Source: Caballeronia sordidicola (GTDB taxonomy: Bacteria; Pseudomonadota; Gammaproteobacteria; Burkholderiales; Burkholderiaceae). Taken from it: 64,000 nucleotides of DNA. Positions 60,678-64,000 of this stretch are shown here, one piece after another. The position numbers and the translations under genes are program-made. How positions within the stretch are numbered: the first letter of the stretch is position 1; each line of letters begins with the position of its first letter. The stretch covers positions 21,270-85,269 of the forward strand of contig NZ_MTHB01000229.1 in NCBI RefSeq assembly GCF_002220365.1. Reading direction: 5' to 3'. The notes beneath the pieces are model-generated. The model did not search any database. It saw only the letters and a list, made by a program, of their open reading frames with translations, and was not told the DNA's origin.

Positions 60678-61646
60678 ATGAATCAAGCAGACGAATCGGG
60701 AGCGCCGCGATTTCGAAGTGGAGCTGTGGCAAGAAGAGCGAATATGCCGGTCGCAACACTTCGCATATGGGAACGCCGCTACGAAGTTGTGCCGTCGGCT
60801 AAGACCGATACAGGCCACCGACTCTATTCTGAAGACGATGTAAAGCGCATCGTGTTGCTGAAGGCACTTGTCAACTTAGGTCATGCAATCGGATCCATCG
60901 CCAAGCTGCACATCGATCAGCTCAAGGAAATCGCCGGCCACGCTGAAGCTGAGATGCGCAGCTCTCCCGGACTCCGGAAGTGGAACTTGATCGTCATTGG
61001 CGGCGTGCCCGTAGGACGTTTGAACGGAAACGGATTGAACAATCCATCTATCGTGATTTACGACACACTGGAGGAAGCCCGATCCCGCACCAGTTTGGAA
61101 GCCGAAGCGTTGCTGGTGCACATAGCATCGCTGCAGGAGGAAACCTCACAAGCGATCCTGCATCTTGCTAAATCACTCAACGTTGATGCAGTCACCGTTG
61201 CATACGGATTTGGAACGACCATAGCGATTGAAGCACTTCGTTTTGCGGGCGTCCGGCTGCATCGTGAATCGTTAGGAATGTTGGATATTCCCCAGATAGT
61301 CGACGACTTGTTTCAGCGTCTACCCACTGCAGATTTCCAATGGACAAGGGCGCCGCGTCGTTTCTCCGATCGCTCCTTGCTCGCGATCGCCAGCTTATCG
61401 CCCACCATAGCCTGTGAATGTCCGCGCCATCTCGCTGAACTCGTGATGAAACTGTCAGATTTCGAAACCTACAGCGACGAGTGCGTCTCCAGATCACCGG
61501 CCGATGCCGCGCTGCACCGCCATCTTGCCGATGTCGCCAATAGAGCGCGTTCAATGATCGAGACCGCGCTTGAGCGCGTGTCCCGCGCAGAAGGACTCGA
61601 AATCGGCGACGAGCCGCAAACAAGGCAGCCAAACAAACAGGTCTGA
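60678..61646 (+). CDS. MerR-family regulator, LitR/CarH-like without the B12 histidine
   Basis: 322 residues. Residues 10-80 are a MerR winged HTH (SGAVARRANMPVATLRIWERRY ... TGHRLYSEDDVKRIVLLKALV), closest to LitR/CarH. The C-terminal half has the size and helix/strand order of the light-sensing half of LitR, but the ExHxxG cobalamin motif is absent (the matching part reads VHIASLQEETSQAILHLAK). It may therefore be a class of LitR that works with a separate sensor, or has lost sensing. It starts a plus-strand operon with folE, an SDR and DUF3429; LitR loci often carry folE. Light control is inferred. Confidence 0.8.
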   Translation: MNQADESGAPRFRSGAVARRANMPVATLRIWERRYEVVPSAKTDTGHRLYSEDDVKRIVLLKALVNLGHAIGSIAKLHIDQLKEIAGHAEAEMRSSPGLRKWNLIVIGGVPVGRLNGNGLNNPSIVIYDTLEEARSRTSLEAEALLVHIASLQEETSQAILHLAKSLNVDAVTVAYGFGTTIAIEALRFAGVRLHRESLGMLDIPQIVDDLFQRLPTADFQWTRAPRRFSDRSLLAIASLSPTIACECPRHLAELVMKLSDFETYSDECVSRSPADAALHRHLADVANRARSMIETALERVSRAEGLEIGDEPQTRQPNKQV

Positions 61647-61656
61647 AATTAATAAC

Positions 61657-62415
61657 ATGGATCAACTCGTGCACGATCTTTCCGATACTCTACTCGATGA
61701 GAATCCTGAGAACCCGGCGCCGGCCTACCCGGATGAGGGCGTACCGCTTTCGCAGCGAATCAGGAGCCGGTTGACCGACGCCGGCGTGCGTTATCACGCA
61801 AACGACAACATCGCGCCCTATCTCAGAGAGGGCGAGCTCGACCTTCTTCAGCAAGAAGTAGCGAGCAAGATGAAGGATGTGTTGCGCTCGTTGGTCATAG
61901 ATCTTGAGGCAGATCACAATTCGCGTGACACCGCCCAGCGAGTCGCAAAAATGTTTATTCGAGAAGTCTTCGCGGGCCGTTACGAGGCTACGCCGCCACT
62001 GACGGAATTCCCCAACGTCGAACATCTAAATGAATTGCTGATCGTAGGTCCGCTTCGGGTGAGGAGTGCGTGTTCCCATCATCTCTGCCCGATCATGGGC
62101 CGGATCTGGATTGGTGTGATGCCAAACGAAAATTCGAATCTAATCGGCTTATCAAAGTACGCGAGGTTGATCGACTGGGTGATGAAGCGACCGCAAATCC
62201 AGGAGGAAGCCGTTTCGCAAATTGCCGACCTTCTTGAACAAAAGCTGAAGCCGGACGGACTCGCGGTCGTTCTTGAAGCAGACCACTTCTGCATGCATTG
62301 GCGTGGGGTCAAGGATGATCAATCGAAAATGGTTAATAGCATCATGCGCGGCTCCTTTCGTCGAGACCCGGCGCTAAGGAACGAATTTCTGACTTTGCTT
62401 CCCCAGCGCGACTAG
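61657..62415 (+). CDS. folE: GTP cyclohydrolase I
   Basis: 252 residues from ATG 61657, 10 nt after the regulator stop. The zinc ligands are in SACSHHLCPIMGRIWIG (Cys139, His142) and HFCMHWRGV (Cys212). Further marks are RDTAQRVAKMF and GLSKYARLIDW. The usual CEHH is CSHH here. It converts GTP to dihydroneopterin triphosphate for pterin/folate. A 40-residue N-terminal extension is longer than in the E. coli enzyme (222 residues). In LitR-type clusters folE is often light-induced, possibly to supply a photolyase antenna pterin, but no photolyase gene is in this window. Confidence 0.9.
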   Translation: MDQLVHDLSDTLLDENPENPAPAYPDEGVPLSQRIRSRLTDAGVRYHANDNIAPYLREGELDLLQQEVASKMKDVLRSLVIDLEADHNSRDTAQRVAKMFIREVFAGRYEATPPLTEFPNVEHLNELLIVGPLRVRSACSHHLCPIMGRIWIGVMPNENSNLIGLSKYARLIDWVMKRPQIQEEAVSQIADLLEQKLKPDGLAVVLEADHFCMHWRGVKDDQSKMVNSIMRGSFRRDPALRNEFLTLLPQRD

Positions 62416-62463
62416 GCCCTGGCGTCGCAGTGCAGATTGTCGATATGGAACCAGGAGCAGTTA

Positions 62464-63213
62464 ATGGAAACGGTCTGGATCACGGGCGCGACAGGGGCAA
62501 TAGGGTCGGCGCTAGCGCGTCGTCTTGATGCGCGGGGCATCAACGTGGTGCTGAGCGCACGCGATTCAGGCAAGCTCGAAGCGCTTGCCGCTGAACTTAG
62601 CCCCGGGGCACTCAGCGTAGTCGCAGATGCGACCGATGCCTCTTCATCCCCGAACGTTCTCAAGATCGCAGAAGAACGTTTTGGACCCGTAACAGGGCTC
62701 GCGCACTGCGTGGGTTCGATCCTGATCAAGCCGCTTCATCTCACCACTGCTGAAGAGCTCGACACTACAACGACCCAGAACTATTTGAGCGCGTGGCATG
62801 TGCTACGCGCGTTCGTCATCGCACAATTGAAACATCGCGAACACGCGAGTGCAGTCCTTGTTGGTACGGTGGCGACGAGATCCGGATTTGCCAATCACGA
62901 GGCTATTGCAGGCGCAAAAGCAGCAGTTGCGGCGCTCGCGGCAACCGCAGCAGCGACGTATGCCGAACGAAACATCCGCATTAATTGCGTGCACCCTAGT
63001 CTCACCGCGTCTGCCATGTCGGCGAAATTCACGCGGTCGACGGAGGCGGCTGAGCGCATGGCAAAGCTGAATCCGATGGGACGCCTGGGCACCGGTGACG
63101 ACACGGCGGCGCTTATAGAATTCCTGCTCAGTAAAGACGCGGGATGGATCACTGGTCAACAGATTGGTGTCGACGGTGGACACGGAGCGCTTCAACATAC
63201 GGTGAAAGCGTGA
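62464..63213 (+). CDS. Short-chain dehydrogenase lacking the catalytic tyrosine
   Basis: 249 residues from ATG 62464 (CAGGAG upstream). The Rossmann motif TGATGAIG and the C-terminal GRLGTGDDTAALIEFLLS ... TGQQIGVDGGHG are those of classical SDRs. At the active site the YxxxK is replaced by IAGAK (Ile148, Lys152), and the usual Ser is also not seen (VGTVATRS). Such SDRs, with NHEAIxxAK at this site, occur as a distinct branch, so this may be normal for its type. It is probably not a simple alcohol dehydrogenase. Coupled to the next gene by a 4-nt overlap. Confidence 0.85.
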   Translation: METVWITGATGAIGSALARRLDARGINVVLSARDSGKLEALAAELSPGALSVVADATDASSSPNVLKIAEERFGPVTGLAHCVGSILIKPLHLTTAEELDTTTTQNYLSAWHVLRAFVIAQLKHREHASAVLVGTVATRSGFANHEAIAGAKAAVAALAATAAATYAERNIRINCVHPSLTASAMSAKFTRSTEAAERMAKLNPMGRLGTGDDTAALIEFLLSKDAGWITGQQIGVDGGHGALQHTVKA

Positions 63214-63641
63214 CCCCTTTACCGACCGCCCCTACCACACTCCCAAGATCACTGGGCTATGCCGGGCTCATTCCGTTCGTTGGCTTGGCGCTGCTCCTGC
63301 ATACGTCTGGTTCACATCAGGATTTTCTCAGGCACGCATTACTAGCCTACGGGGCGTGCATTGTTTCTTTTGTTGGCGCTGTGCACTGGGGAATCGGGAT
63401 TTCGACGTTAAACAAGAGCCACCTTGGCCTTGGATGGAGCGTTGTGCCTTCGATAGCAGCGTGGGTCGCACTGAGCATCGACAAATCGGGATCGCTTGTC
63501 GCGATGGCAGCCATACTCGTTGGGTGTCTCGCGGCAGACTTGAAGTTTTACAAGGCGGGCGAGCTACCACGTTGGTATTTTCGAATGCGCATCGCACTCA
63601 CCACAATCGGTGCACTCTCCTTAATCGCCGGAATGTTATGA
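63210..63641 (+). CDS. DUF3429 membrane protein
   Basis: 143 residues from GTG 63210, whose GTGA overlaps the SDR stop (TGA). Four membrane helices (LGYAGLIPFVGLALLLHT, YGACIVSFVGAVHWGIG, GWSVVPSIAAWVALSI, IALTTIGALSLIAGML) and the invariant-looking GAVHWG mark DUF3429. Function unknown, but it recurs with the SDR and folE in LitR-type clusters. Its stop lies only 25-30 nt before a leftover of sdhD. Confidence 0.85.
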   Translation: MTPLPTAPTTLPRSLGYAGLIPFVGLALLLHTSGSHQDFLRHALLAYGACIVSFVGAVHWGIGISTLNKSHLGLGWSVVPSIAAWVALSIDKSGSLVAMAAILVGCLAADLKFYKAGELPRWYFRMRIALTTIGALSLIAGML

Positions 63642-63668
63642 GGCGGACTTGGATAGTGAGGTTGCTCG

Positions 63669-63716
63669 CTGGTCGGTTGTATCGGCTACGCGGCACAGAT
63701 TCTCTGGAGAGTGTAA
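63669..63716 (+). pseudogene. C-terminal remnant of SdhD
   Basis: The 15 codons LVGCIGYAAQILWRV followed by a stop match the end of Burkholderia-type SdhD, the succinate dehydrogenase membrane anchor that normally lies just upstream of sdhA. There is no start and the frame is closed two codons upstream by TGA. The preceding bases (63651-63668) read IVRLL in the next frame, which may be the continuation with a frameshift. The rest of sdhD and sdhC is absent from this position. Confidence 0.75.
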
Positions 63717-63719
63717 AGA

Positions 63720-64000
63720 ATGGCTGCAATTAAAACGTCCCTGCCGCGTCGCCGTTTCGACGTAGTTATCGTGGGTGCAGGTGGTTCGGGCATGCGCGCG
63801 TCGCTGCAACTCGCCCGTGCGGGTCTGTCGGTCGCAGTGCTCTCGAAGGTGTTCCCGACGCGTTCGCATACCGTCGCGGCCCAAGGCGGTATTGGTGCGT
63901 CGCTCGGCAACATGAGCGAAGACAACTGGCATTATCACTTCTACGACACCATCAAGGGCTCCGACTGGCTCGGCGACCAGGATGCGATCGAATTCATGTG
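63720..64000 (+). CDS. sdhA: Succinate dehydrogenase flavoprotein subunit, N-terminal part
   Basis: 93 codons are visible before the window ends. DVVIVGAGGSGMRASLQL is the FAD dinucleotide motif and SHTVAAQGGIGASLGN contains the His that carries covalent FAD (SHTVAAQGG). It encodes the catalytic subunit of succinate:quinone reductase. GGAGAGTGTAAAGA precedes the ATG. Its usual neighbours sdhC-sdhD are missing; only the tail of sdhD remains upstream, so its expression probably depends on a new promoter or on read-through from the folE cluster. Confidence 0.93.
   Translation, partial: MAAIKTSLPRRRFDVVIVGAGGSGMRASLQLARAGLSVAVLSKVFPTRSHTVAAQGGIGASLGNMSEDNWHYHFYDTIKGSDWLGDQDAIEFM

Overview
The window is GC-rich, single-chromosome bacterial DNA from a Burkholderiaceae beta-proteobacterium, most likely a Paraburkholderia/Caballeronia/Burkholderia relative. 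The signs are an sdhA start that reads like the Burkholderia protein, a DUF2968 protein (a family I know only from this group), two Burkholderia-type OmpC-like porins, several LysR regulators, and many aromatic-acid MFS and ABC uptake systems. I found no tRNA, rRNA, CRISPR array or intact prophage. 

Layout. 0-10.5 kb: the tail of an aromatic-acid type MFS transporter overlapping an EAR-repeat protein, a lipoprotein esterase, a DUF4410 lipoprotein, a VOC protein, a LysR regulator, a urea transporter, a VanB-type reductase lacking its 2Fe-2S domain, and a hipBA toxin-antitoxin locus with a duplicated operator. 10.8-17 kb: benzoylformate decarboxylase, a benzaldehyde-type dehydrogenase, an AAHS transporter and a porin, i.e. 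a lower-mandelate module. 17.2-25.8 kb: an acyltransferase, then a nucleoside-to-ribose module (secreted nucleoside hydrolase, ribokinase, RbsA/B/C) with a divergent LysR. 26-34 kb: a DUF2968 protein, a DeoR/MFS pair with phased operator repeats, a LysR, and a three-gene operon (DoeB-like deacetylase, ACS-type MFS, MBL-fold hydrolase). 34-41 kb: a PhnB-like protein, a GGDEF-EAL protein, two tiny secreted or cysteine-containing ORFs, a porin, and an SMP-30 lactonase with a sugar-acid MFS. 41.4-52.4 kb: a catabolic island with a PhyH dioxygenase, a Pot-type ABC importer, a Rieske oxygenase, a LysR, and a flavin reductase / HpaB-type monooxygenase / RidA / DUF1028 operon. 

52.4-60 kb is a decayed zone. 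It holds a response regulator whose kinase has lost its core, an IS5-like transposase remnant, a second kinase remnant, a DUF4118 stump, and a fragment homologous to an unknown gene 4.5 kb away. Inside it sits an intact MbfA-like iron exporter. 60.2-63.6 kb is a compact cluster (PNPOx-like protein divergent from a LitR-like MerR regulator, folE, an SDR lacking the catalytic tyrosine, DUF3429), with tandem operator-like repeats. This cluster runs directly into a leftover C-terminus of SdhD followed by sdhA, so it sits on a rearrangement breakpoint in a succinate dehydrogenase operon. 

The most interesting points are the sdhD/sdhA breakpoint next to the atypical LitR-like cluster, the Pot/Rieske/PhyH/HpaBC/RidA/DUF1028 island of unknown substrate, the extracytoplasmic nucleoside hydrolase coupled to ribose import, and the duplicated unknown gene family in the decayed zone.
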